From: Puniceicoccaceae bacterium
GTDB lineage: Bacteria > Verrucomicrobiota > Verrucomicrobiia > Opitutales > JAFGAQ01
Length of the DNA stretch: 64,000 bases
Assembly (NCBI GenBank): GCA_028285755.1
Contig: JANQOQ010000014.1
Coordinates: 310,001-374,000, forward strand
Reading direction: 5' to 3'
In this document: positions 19,152 through 27,204 of the stretch, piece by piece
Numbering within the stretch: the stretch's first letter is position 1
Layout of the letters: every line of letters begins with the position of its first letter
Position numbers and translations under genes: made by a program
The notes under the pieces: model-generated
Told to the model about the DNA's origin: nothing
Databases searched by the model: none
Seen by the model: the letters and a program-made list of their open reading frames with translations, nothing else

Positions 19152-20582
19152 ATGAATCGTAGGCAGTTTGTCGGAGCACTCGGTGCCACAGCGATGGCTA
19201 GCCCTTGGTTGCATTCCATGAATCAACCTCGAAAGCCGAATGTGCTCATCATTCAGCCGGATCAGCATCTGGGTCTGTTCATGGGGTGCGCAGGGCACCC
19301 GCAGATTCAAACACCGAATTTGGACAAACTCGCTCAGCAGGGTACCCGTTTTCACAACTCGGTTGCCAACTCCCCCGTATGCTGCCCCTGGCGCGGCTCC
19401 ATGCAGACAGGCCTGTATTGGCATCAGCATGGTGTGATTTCCAATAATCTGCAGCTCGATTTTAAACATCGCTGTATCGCGGAGATTTTTGCGGATGATG
19501 GTTATGACACCGGTTATATCGGCAAGTGGCACCTGGATGGGGGAGATCCGAAAACCCGACCCACCGGTAATGCAATCCCCCCCGGCCCAAATCGGCAGGG
19601 TTGGCAGGAATGGTGGGGCCACCAGAAAGGGCATACCTTCTATCAGCCCCATTACTACAGGGATAATGGAGAAGAAGTGCGACTGGAGAATTATGAATGG
19701 GAGCCCGCATGGCATACCGATAGGGCGCTCGATTTTGCTCGGCGCAAATCCAGGGAAAATAAGCCCTGGCTTTATTATGTATCTTACGGCCCTCCCCATA
19801 ATCCTACCGATTGTCCACAGCGTTTTTTAGACATGTATCCGCAGGCGGATATCCAGCTTAATCCGGCTCAACGGCGGTCCCTAAAGACTAAAGACGAGGA
19901 GATGAAATTGCGGCAACTGATGCAAGTCTACATGGGCCAGATCACCTGGGTGGATTACGAAGTCGGTCGTTTGCTTAAAGGACTGGAAGAACAGGGAATC
20001 GCCGATAATACCCTGATCATGTACACCTCCGATCACGGCGATAACCTTTTAACCCATCGTTATGATAAGGGCGGTGGCGGACTCGCATATCGCGGAAAGT
20101 CCACTCCCTTACAGTATGCCTACAATGTCCCCCTGATTTTTCGGTGGCCTGGTAAGGTTAAGGCGGGCCAGGTTCACGATACCCTGACCTCGGGTGTAGA
20201 TCTTACGCCCACATTGCTGGATATGGCGGGTTTGGGAAAGCATACCGCTCACATGCCGGGGCATTCCCTGAAAGACTGGCTGATTCAGGGAGAAGGTCAC
20301 AAACAGCAAGCGATCTACATGGGTCTGGGGGGTACGGATATGCAAGATAAAGGCAGCTGGAGAGCCGTCTACGATGGACGTTACTGCTACTCACCCGATT
20401 TCCAGTATATGGGAGACAAATCAAACCGGGGAGTCCTATGGGACTATCGCAATGATCCTCATGAGCTGGAAAATCGGATTTCGAATAAACCAATAACAGG
20501 CTCACTCAAGGATACCTTATTTGAATTCATGAAAGATACCGAAGACCCTAGGCTCCGAAATCTTCGGCAACTTCTGGCGTAG
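19152..20582 (+). CDS. Tat-exported sulfatase (type I, formylglycine-dependent)
   Basis: A 476-residue arylsulfatase-type enzyme that should remove sulfate esters, probably from a sulfated glycan. The leader MNRRQFVGALGATAMASPW is of twin-arginine type. The sulfatase signature CCPWRGSMQTG contains the cysteine for conversion to formylglycine (C-x-P-x-R); metal-binding residues sit in IIQPDQHLGL and YTSDHGDN, and GYIGKWHLDGG carries the usual Lys and His. Three in-frame starts (GTG 19143, ATG 19146, ATG 19152) exist; 19152 is chosen because the two following genes also begin MNRR. The substrate is not readable. No formylglycine-generating enzyme is in the window. Confidence 0.9.
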   Translation: MNRRQFVGALGATAMASPWLHSMNQPRKPNVLIIQPDQHLGLFMGCAGHPQIQTPNLDKLAQQGTRFHNSVANSPVCCPWRGSMQTGLYWHQHGVISNNLQLDFKHRCIAEIFADDGYDTGYIGKWHLDGGDPKTRPTGNAIPPGPNRQGWQEWWGHQKGHTFYQPHYYRDNGEEVRLENYEWEPAWHTDRALDFARRKSRENKPWLYYVSYGPPHNPTDCPQRFLDMYPQADIQLNPAQRRSLKTKDEEMKLRQLMQVYMGQITWVDYEVGRLLKGLEEQGIADNTLIMYTSDHGDNLLTHRYDKGGGGLAYRGKSTPLQYAYNVPLIFRWPGKVKAGQVHDTLTSGVDLTPTLLDMAGLGKHTAHMPGHSLKDWLIQGEGHKQQAIYMGLGGTDMQDKGSWRAVYDGRYCYSPDFQYMGDKSNRGVLWDYRNDPHELENRISNKPITGSLKDTLFEFMKDTEDPRLRNLRQLLA

Positions 20583-20708
20583 GCCTGATTCTAACAGTTA
20601 GTTTGGAAAAATTTTCTCTTTGGCCTTTACTCAAACGTTTTAGTATTTATTTTGGCGATTGGCTATATTTTCAACTAGTCTACAGAATAACCCTAAATCC
20701 CATTTACC

Positions 20709-22055
20709 ATGAATCGAAGAACCTTCCTTGAAAAATCCGCAGTTGCCAGTGCCGGTGTTTTGGCCGGTAGTGTTGCCTTAAACTCTAAATCTTACGCCCG
20801 GGTACCGGGAGCAAACGATCGCATCCGCGTGGGTGTTGCCGGCTTTGCCAATCGCTTTAAAGGCTCATTAGGGCCTGCTTTTATGGCATTGGCCGAAGAG
20901 TATAATGTAGAATTTGTGGGGGTTTCGGATATTTGGAACCGCCGCAGAGATGAAGCCCAGCAGTTCTTCAAGGAAAAGTATGATCTGGATATGCCGGTTT
21001 ATCGCAACAATGAGGAACTCTACGAGAAGGCAAAGCCCGATGCGGTCATTATAGCTACCGCAGATTTTCAACATGGGTTACACCTTATTGAGGCTGTCGA
21101 AGCCGGTGCAGATGTTTATTGTGAAAAACCGTTTGCAGAAACCATGGCGGATGCGCGTGCTGCGCTGAAGGTAGCCAACGCATCCGATCGCGTTATCACC
21201 ATCGGTTCTCAACGCCGCAGTGGTACCAGTTATCATGCTGCCTATGACTATCTACAAAGCGGTAAATTCGGGGATATTGTCTGTGTCGAAATGACCTGGA
21301 ATGTGAACCAGCCCGGTCGCTGGCGTCTACCTCATCTGACTTCCACGATCAAGGAATCGGACACGGATTGGAAGCGCTACCTCATGAACCGTCCCTATGA
21401 AAAATGGGATCCTCGCAAGTATTGCGAATACCGCCTCTTCTGGCCTTATTCATCCGGAATCCCGGGTCAATGGATGTGCCACCAGATTGATACCGTGCAC
21501 TGGTTCACCGGCCTGCCTCATCCCCGCAGTGTGAGCGCGAATGGGGGTATCTATTTATGGAAGGACGGTCGTCAAAATTTTGATACGATGACCGCCGTAT
21601 TCGATTATGGTCCATTGGATGATCCTTCCACCGGATTCCAGGTAATCTACTCATCACGATTCACGAATTCTGCCGGCCGCACCAAGGAAATTTATTATTC
21701 CAATGGGGGCGAGCTAAACCTCAACACCCGTAAGGTAAGCGCAAATGGAGGCCTCGAAGAACGTTATGCATCTGCTATGGATATGAAGCCGAACTTGCTC
21801 GATGAATATAATCTGGAAGGACAGGCCGCTACTACCGCAGCGAATACCGGTGCCGATAATATGACTACGGCTCACATGCGTAACTGGCTTGAGTGCCTCC
21901 GCACCCGCAAAAAAACCAATGCACCCGTTGAAGCCGGTTATCAGCACGCGATCGCCTGTATCATGGCTAACGCAGCGGCACGCACTGGAAAACGCGTTAC
22001 ATTTGATGAAAAACGGCAGGAGGTACTTGCTGGGGGCGAAGTCTTTCATATCTAG
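20709..22055 (+). CDS. Tat-exported Gfo/Idh/MocA family oxidoreductase
   Basis: A 448-residue NAD(P)-dependent sugar oxidoreductase family member. The twin-arginine-like leader MNRRTFLEKSAVASAGVLAGS precedes a Rossmann domain that begins IRVGVAGFANR and carries the family motif DVYCEKPFAETMADA with the catalytic lysine (about residue 141). The C-terminal half is the Gfo/Idh alpha/beta domain, including SGIPGQWMCHQIDTVHWF with likely catalytic histidine. Relatives act on glucose, fructose, inositol or glycosides, and exported forms such as glucose-fructose oxidoreductase are folded with bound cofactor before Tat export. It is 126 bp after the sulfatase and 16 bp before the isomerase-like gene. 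Confidence 0.88.
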   Translation: MNRRTFLEKSAVASAGVLAGSVALNSKSYARVPGANDRIRVGVAGFANRFKGSLGPAFMALAEEYNVEFVGVSDIWNRRRDEAQQFFKEKYDLDMPVYRNNEELYEKAKPDAVIIATADFQHGLHLIEAVEAGADVYCEKPFAETMADARAALKVANASDRVITIGSQRRSGTSYHAAYDYLQSGKFGDIVCVEMTWNVNQPGRWRLPHLTSTIKESDTDWKRYLMNRPYEKWDPRKYCEYRLFWPYSSGIPGQWMCHQIDTVHWFTGLPHPRSVSANGGIYLWKDGRQNFDTMTAVFDYGPLDDPSTGFQVIYSSRFTNSAGRTKEIYYSNGGELNLNTRKVSANGGLEERYASAMDMKPNLLDEYNLEGQAATTAANTGADNMTTAHMRNWLECLRTRKKTNAPVEAGYQHAIACIMANAAARTGKRVTFDEKRQEVLAGGEVFHI

Positions 22056-22071
22056 TTAGGAGACACTTATT

Positions 22072-22953
22072 ATGAACCGACGTGACTTTGTAAGAAACTC
22101 CGCAGGTCTCGCGACCGTTGCAGCCTGGCAGTTATCCCAACCCTCTCAACTGCTTGCAGGTAATCACGCCCTGTTTTCCAAAATGGGGATCACCGCATCC
22201 TTTGATAATTCCAAAGCCTTAAAGGCGGCCGGTGCCCAATTCATTACTGAAAACACAGGCAGGTTTTTAATGCCTGATCAGCCGGAAGAAGCCTTTGATG
22301 CTAAACTGGCTGAATTCAAAGCAAAATCGGCACTCCCGCTCTTTGCATGTAATAGTTTCATCCGACCCAAGCACTTACGCTGTGTGGGCGCAGATGCAAC
22401 TCCGGAGCAAGTGCTCGATTGGGCAGCGATATGCTTTAGGCGGCTCGCGAAAGCTGGCGGCAAGTATATCGTCTTCGGCAGTTCAGGCTCACGCAGACTC
22501 CGGGATGGATGGACGAAGGAACAGGCGGACGAACAGTTTATACCGTTGCTGCGACGCATGGGCAGACTTGCGGAAGTTGCGGGCGTAACCGTAGCCCTTG
22601 AACAACTCCGCGACCAGGAAGTGAACTACATCAACCATATTGAAGAAGGTGCCGAGATTGTGCGCGCAGTAGATCATCCCAACGTGCGCTTATTGGCCGA
22701 CTTCTTCCACATGTTGCATGTGGGGGATACTCCCAAGGATCTGGATAAAGCCATGGATGTAGTCGTGCACTGCGAGATTGCTGAGAAAGAAGGCCGTACG
22801 GTTCCGGGCATAAACGGAGAGGACTTCACTCCATTTTTCAAGGTCTTGAAGAAAAATGGCTACAAAGGAGCCATCTCGATCGAAGGTCGCTGGGAAATCG
22901 AACAGCTTCCGATTGGCTTTAAGACGATCGCCGAGCAGGCCAAAAAGGCCTAG
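22072..22953 (+). CDS. Tat-exported sugar isomerase/epimerase-like TIM-barrel protein
   Basis: A 293-residue protein of the AP-endonuclease-2-like TIM-barrel superfamily, which contains sugar isomerases and epimerases. The leader MNRRDFVRNSAGLATVAAW has the RR-D-F Tat pattern. Candidate metal ligands appear in the expected order: Glu in VALEQLRD, Asp in LLADFFHMLHVGD, His in VVHCEIAE, and Glu in ISIEGRW. A good AGGAGA site lies 11 bp before the ATG, and the gap to the oxidoreductase gene is 16 bp, so the two are translated together. It probably acts on the same sugar as its neighbour. It is convergent with the next sulfatase gene, 14 bp away. Confidence 0.85.
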   Translation: MNRRDFVRNSAGLATVAAWQLSQPSQLLAGNHALFSKMGITASFDNSKALKAAGAQFITENTGRFLMPDQPEEAFDAKLAEFKAKSALPLFACNSFIRPKHLRCVGADATPEQVLDWAAICFRRLAKAGGKYIVFGSSGSRRLRDGWTKEQADEQFIPLLRRMGRLAEVAGVTVALEQLRDQEVNYINHIEEGAEIVRAVDHPNVRLLADFFHMLHVGDTPKDLDKAMDVVVHCEIAEKEGRTVPGINGEDFTPFFKVLKKNGYKGAISIEGRWEIEQLPIGFKTIAEQAKKA

Positions 22954-22967
22954 GCAAGCGTATTGAC

Positions 22968-25109
22968 TTAGCTAAGTCTTTTCAGAGAAACGCTATCTTC
23001 CTTATAAATAATCTGGAAGGTAGCGTTTTCTGTTTTTACGAGATCATCCGGGTTGTTGAAGTTTCCTTCTACCGACTTCGCTTCAATGATCACACGACTC
23101 TCTCCCGCTTCTAGCGAGCGGATATGTTCAGCATTAATCGCCAGTGTCCCATTTAAGGTTAGGCTACCGCTCACGGTTAAACTGGGCGCTTCTTTAAGTA
23201 TAGACAATTCCAGTTCTCCGGACACGTAAAAATCGCTCGAGATCTTGCCGTGCCCCACTAAACGAGCCCCTCGATTGAGCTCTACCCAGCGCATTGATCT
23301 AAGCCGTGCGCCATTTAAATAAGTGACTGAGAGGGGTGCCATCCGCACTTCATTGCGCCCGTTAAGTGTTATTTTTGGCGAAAGCTTGAGACTGATTTTG
23401 GAACCCGATTCAAGATCGCCTCGTACTTCCAGGCCCAGGACATTGATTGAATCTTTGAGTCTGACAGTCTGGTCTTTACCCGTGGTATTGGTCACAACTG
23501 CATTCCAGTTTTCGGTAGGCGTTTCACTCTGCGGCCATTTCCGCTCAAAGGGCCATTCTCCCGTTTCCTGCCAGCTCGATGCGTCATTTACATCAGCTCC
23601 GTCCTTACCTATCCACGTCGGCCAAACATTAGCGTAGAAATCATGGGCATCCAGATTATCAGCATAAGCAATGGCCTTGAGTAAATCAGCTGTTTTTGCG
23701 TATTGAGCCTTATTGATGAGACTGTCAGATTCGGACGGATCTTTTTTGATATCATACAAGTCAAAGCTTCCATCCCGGCGTTTTATCAGCTTGATATCAT
23801 CCCGAATAACCGCCCATGTGGTAGTATCACGAAGATTCGCTTCATAGCTGAAATGGGGTCTTATGCGCTGTTTACCTTTACCCGTAATGAGTGGAGCGAT
23901 GGAAACTCCATCGAGCCCAACCGGCGCTTCGACTCCCGCAAGCTCACAAAATGTTGGGAAAATATCCGTGACACACGTTTTAAAATCAGTCGTTTGGCCC
24001 GGTTCAATAACCCCCTCCCAATAAAAGGCCAGCGGTGTCCGCAGGCTCCCCTCATCGATTCCGGTTTTAAAACCTTTGAGATGTCCATTTGCATTAAAGA
24101 ACTCCAGCATGGGATTACGTGCTCCCCCATTGTCAGATGAAAAAATTACGAGCGTATCTGCCATCAGTGAGTCAGACTCATCTCCATCGCCGTTGGGATC
24201 ACGCAGAGTCGCCATAATTTCACCAATACGCTTATCCATAAGCGTCATCATCGCAGCATACCACTTCGTCCGTTGATCCCATGTCGAGGTATCAGTATCC
24301 GCATAATCATCAAACCACCCCTCTACAGTCTCAATTTCATCAAAGGGTGCGTGCGGCACCTGAAACGAAACCTGCACGAAAAATGGAGATGGCTCTTTTG
24401 CTTCCTCACGAATAAATTTCATGGCTCCGGCCGCAAAGTAATTATCCGCATACAAATCGTATTCGGGAAACTGCTTTCGGTTATCCAGAAGAGTGGTGGG
24501 TAGCGTAATCGTGCCATCGCGTGCAATGTGGGAATACCATAGGGTGGGCTGCAGAAAGGTGTGCGCCCGGATATGGTGTAGCTCGACTACGCAATCATGG
24601 TAGCCATGCTCGATCGGGATCGTTTGTTGGTTAGTGATTACCGGGGCATCGATATCGCGGGTCGCCCCATAGCCCCATTTGCCATACATTCCATTGCGGT
24701 ATCCGGCGGCTGCGAGCACTTTGCCGATTGTAGGGTCTTGTGTGCGCATTGCCTTATCATCTGCGGGGTCATTGCGGTCTGCCCAGGTGTGGCCCTGGTG
24801 AAAGCCGGTCTGTTGGCTGGAACGTGCGGGAGAGCAAACCGTCGCCCCATAGGAATGCGTAAAATTGATACCTCCGGCAACGATCTTGTCGATATTGGGC
24901 GTGATGATCTTGGAGACTTCTGTAATGTCCACACCGTAGCTTTGAGCGACTTTCGCGTTAGCCCGGATGCCCGCCCATCCCATGTCATCTGCATAAAAAT
25001 AGACGATATTGGGTCGGTCATCTGCCGATAATGCTGAAAGTGATAATATGGTAGCTAATCCTGCAACATGTGCAAGACGGACTAGGGAATACTTATTCTG
25101 GGGTATCAT
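22968..25109 (-). CDS. Secreted sulfatase with C-terminal beta-rich domain
   Basis: A 713-residue exported arylsulfatase-type enzyme. A Sec signal (about residues 1-29, ending LSALSA) is followed by the catalytic domain: PNIVYFYADDMGWAG with metal-binding aspartates, the formylglycine site GATVCSPARSSQQTG (C-x-P-x-R), MYGKWGYGATR, and FSSDNGGARNP. The catalytic fold ends near residue 510. The remaining 200 residues form a separate beta-rich region with short strand-turn repeats (VSGSLTLNGTLAI, VIIEAKSVEGNFNN) seen in surface or autotransporter-like proteins of this phylum. Such a domain may hold the enzyme at the cell surface or bind glycan. It is divergent from the beta-helix gene. Confidence 0.9.
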   Translation of the reverse strand: MIPQNKYSLVRLAHVAGLATILSLSALSADDRPNIVYFYADDMGWAGIRANAKVAQSYGVDITEVSKIITPNIDKIVAGGINFTHSYGATVCSPARSSQQTGFHQGHTWADRNDPADDKAMRTQDPTIGKVLAAAGYRNGMYGKWGYGATRDIDAPVITNQQTIPIEHGYHDCVVELHHIRAHTFLQPTLWYSHIARDGTITLPTTLLDNRKQFPEYDLYADNYFAAGAMKFIREEAKEPSPFFVQVSFQVPHAPFDEIETVEGWFDDYADTDTSTWDQRTKWYAAMMTLMDKRIGEIMATLRDPNGDGDESDSLMADTLVIFSSDNGGARNPMLEFFNANGHLKGFKTGIDEGSLRTPLAFYWEGVIEPGQTTDFKTCVTDIFPTFCELAGVEAPVGLDGVSIAPLITGKGKQRIRPHFSYEANLRDTTTWAVIRDDIKLIKRRDGSFDLYDIKKDPSESDSLINKAQYAKTADLLKAIAYADNLDAHDFYANVWPTWIGKDGADVNDASSWQETGEWPFERKWPQSETPTENWNAVVTNTTGKDQTVRLKDSINVLGLEVRGDLESGSKISLKLSPKITLNGRNEVRMAPLSVTYLNGARLRSMRWVELNRGARLVGHGKISSDFYVSGELELSILKEAPSLTVSGSLTLNGTLAINAEHIRSLEAGESRVIIEAKSVEGNFNNPDDLVKTENATFQIIYKEDSVSLKRLS

Positions 25110-25280
25110 GCCCTATTTCTGCTTGTTTTGATTCCTAAAAACAAGCTCAATCCTAGATAGTGTAGCGGGTTATCAACGATTGTATGGCTAACGAATAAAA
25201 TATGCTGTATTTGCTTTATCTAACTTTTAGCCTAAGAAAAGTGTGTGGTTCTCCCCATTTGATTTTATATACTCCTTGTT

Positions 25281-26837
25281 ATGACCCCCCGCTTCGCAAT
25301 AGCCCGACATCATAAACTCAGACAGCTCATTCAAATATGGGTTTATGCAAGTCTTTTGCCCGCTACGATAGGTAGTGCGAAGGATTATGTAACTTACGAG
25401 GAGTTTGGGGCTGTCGGAGACGGGGTTCATGATGATTTACCGGCAATCGTTAAGGCGCACGACTATGCCAATACCCATGGAAAAGCTGTAAAATCAAAAT
25501 CAGAAGCCACCTACCACCTCGGCTCCAGGGCATTAACGGCTATCATTGCTACCGATACTGACTGGAATACCTCGCGATTTACGATTGATGATCGGAAGGT
25601 CGAAGATCACAAGAAGGCACTGTTTGAAGTGCGTTCTCAGCTGGAGCCTACGACATTACCTATAGAGCGACTGAAAAAAGGCCAGCAGGCTATCAATTTG
25701 CAAATTGCTAAAGATTACTTTGTAAAAGTAACAAATGACCGGATCATGCACTACATCCGGCGCGGGCCGAACCAGAACAATGGACGCCCCCAGACAGATT
25801 GCTTCATCCTAAAGCGAGACGGTACAATCGAGGGACCGATCGACTGGGATTACGATCATATCAGTACGGTCGAAGCACGACCCATTGATGAGGATACGCT
25901 AACGATCCGGGGTGGGGTATTCACGACTGTCGCCAATAACATGCGACAGGAAGTGGGTTACAACTATTGGTCCAGAAACATTGAGGTCATGCGTTCCAAC
26001 ACGATTATCGATGGGCTAACTCACTACGTAGCCGGAGAGACTTCAATCGGGCATCCCTATCGGGGTTTTGTTTCCATCTCAGATTGTGCGAACATCACGA
26101 TTCAAAATAGCTTCTTCACCGGTCGCAAACGATACACCACGATTGGAAGCGCCGGTAAACCCGTGAGCATGGGTTCCTATGACATTCACGCCAATAGTGT
26201 CGTCAATTTCAGTATGATCAATTGCCGGATGAACCACATCCTGGACAGAACCCGCTGGGGCGTCATTGCTACGAATTTCTGCAAAAACATACTACTCGAA
26301 GATTGTATACTCTCCCGGATGGATGCGCATATGGGTGTATCCGGTTACTATATTATTCGGAGATCCACTTTGGGCCACATGGGGCTGAATGCGATTGGCC
26401 GGGGCCTCCTGGTCATCGAAGATTCGACTTTGCATGGCCCGAGCTTGATCAATTTTCGCGGAGATTACGGCAGCACCTGGGAGGGCGATATTGAGATTCG
26501 CAATACCCGCTGGAAACCCTTACCGGGTAACCGGTCGTCCTTATACGTATTTAATACAAGCAACGATGGCCAGCACGACTTCGGGTATCAGTGCTTCATG
26601 CCCAGAAACATCTCGATTGAGGGGCTCACCATTGACGATTCTCACCATTCCGGCGATTTGTATTACTTCAGAGATCTTGGAAAAACCAATCCTGCAAACA
26701 CCCCTTATCCGTATGTCCTGACTGACAAGCTCACGGTTCACAAAGTATCCACTGCAAGCGGCAGAAGACCCCGCTTGTCCGGTAATCCATACCTCAATGA
26801 AAATGTGATCTTCGCGGATAAAGATATGACCCCGTAG
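25281..26837 (+). CDS. Secreted right-handed beta-helix protein, pectate-lyase-3 type
   Basis: A 518-residue protein with a hydrophobic leader ending near residue 33 (ASLLPATIGSA) and then YVTYEEFGAVGDGVHDDLPAI, the standard opening of the pectate-lyase-3/GH28-related beta-helix superfamily. From about residue 150 to the end the sequence runs through many short turns with Asn/Ser ladders (ISDCANITIQNSFFTG, NILLEDCILSRMD, LVIEDSTLHG), as expected for stacked coils. No obvious lyase or hydrolase catalytic triplet can be assigned. Next to two sulfatases, a carbohydrate-active or glycan-binding role is likely but inferred. The ATG at 25281 has no clear ribosome-binding site. It ends 18 bp before tRNA-Tyr. 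Confidence 0.75.
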   Translation: MTPRFAIARHHKLRQLIQIWVYASLLPATIGSAKDYVTYEEFGAVGDGVHDDLPAIVKAHDYANTHGKAVKSKSEATYHLGSRALTAIIATDTDWNTSRFTIDDRKVEDHKKALFEVRSQLEPTTLPIERLKKGQQAINLQIAKDYFVKVTNDRIMHYIRRGPNQNNGRPQTDCFILKRDGTIEGPIDWDYDHISTVEARPIDEDTLTIRGGVFTTVANNMRQEVGYNYWSRNIEVMRSNTIIDGLTHYVAGETSIGHPYRGFVSISDCANITIQNSFFTGRKRYTTIGSAGKPVSMGSYDIHANSVVNFSMINCRMNHILDRTRWGVIATNFCKNILLEDCILSRMDAHMGVSGYYIIRRSTLGHMGLNAIGRGLLVIEDSTLHGPSLINFRGDYGSTWEGDIEIRNTRWKPLPGNRSSLYVFNTSNDGQHDFGYQCFMPRNISIEGLTIDDSHHSGDLYYFRDLGKTNPANTPYPYVLTDKLTVHKVSTASGRRPRLSGNPYLNENVIFADKDMTP

Positions 26838-26855
26838 GATTATGAAGGTATTAAA

Positions 26856-26943
26856 TGGTGGTGAGAGAGGGATTCGAACCCCCGAAGGGCTGAGCCCGGC
26901 TGATTTACAGTCAGAGTCCTTTGGCCAACTTGGATATCTCACC
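26856..26943 (-). tRNA. tRNA-Tyr (anticodon GUA)
   Basis: A class II tRNA with a long variable arm. Acceptor strands GGTGAGA (5' end at 26943) and TCTCACC pair fully, the discriminator is A and CCA is encoded at 26856-26858. The anticodon loop reads CTGTAAA, giving GUA, and the T-loop is GGTTCGAATCC. It is convergent with the beta-helix gene. Confidence 0.95.
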
Positions 26944-27087
26944 ACTGAAAGTAAAGATCGGATAAAATGGGCTATTCTGCTGCAAGTCAAACCTTTGATT
27001 TAAAAAAAATCGGAGAGCCTCTGGAATGCCGTTTTGCCTAGTAGAAACTGTTATAAAGCAATATTTATGAAAAGATTAGGAAATAAA

Positions 27088-27144
27088 TTGGAAAATCTTT
27101 CCAAAACAGTTGCTTTCGTGGGGAGAACTACTAAAACAGCAACT
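27088..27144 (+). promoter_or_regulatory. Two inverted repeats upstream of the first DUF11 gene
   Basis: A perfect 7-bp stem TTGGAAA/TTTCCAA (27088-27104, ATC loop) is followed by a second 7-bp pair AGTTGCT (27108-27114) and AGCAACT (27138-27144). They lie 60-115 bp before the ATG of the DUF11 pair. They may be operator or leader structures; function is unproven. No clear promoter boxes could be assigned in the 261-bp gap. Confidence 0.35.
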
Positions 27145-27204
27145 TTTGGGGAATACCCTAGGCTTTAAACTTTAGTTTTTAAATATCCTTAAATCCAAGC
27201 AGAT

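Noticed and set aside
22965-22978. Perfect 14-bp palindrome GACTTAGCTAAGTC between the isomerase and sulfatase genes, followed by TTTT
   Set aside because: It would give only a five-base-pair stem and lies partly in the sulfatase coding end, so a terminator call is too weak.
26541-26990. A 149-codon minus-strand frame through tRNA-Tyr
   Set aside because: It runs across the tRNA and antisense to the beta-helix gene, with a composition unlike a protein gene.
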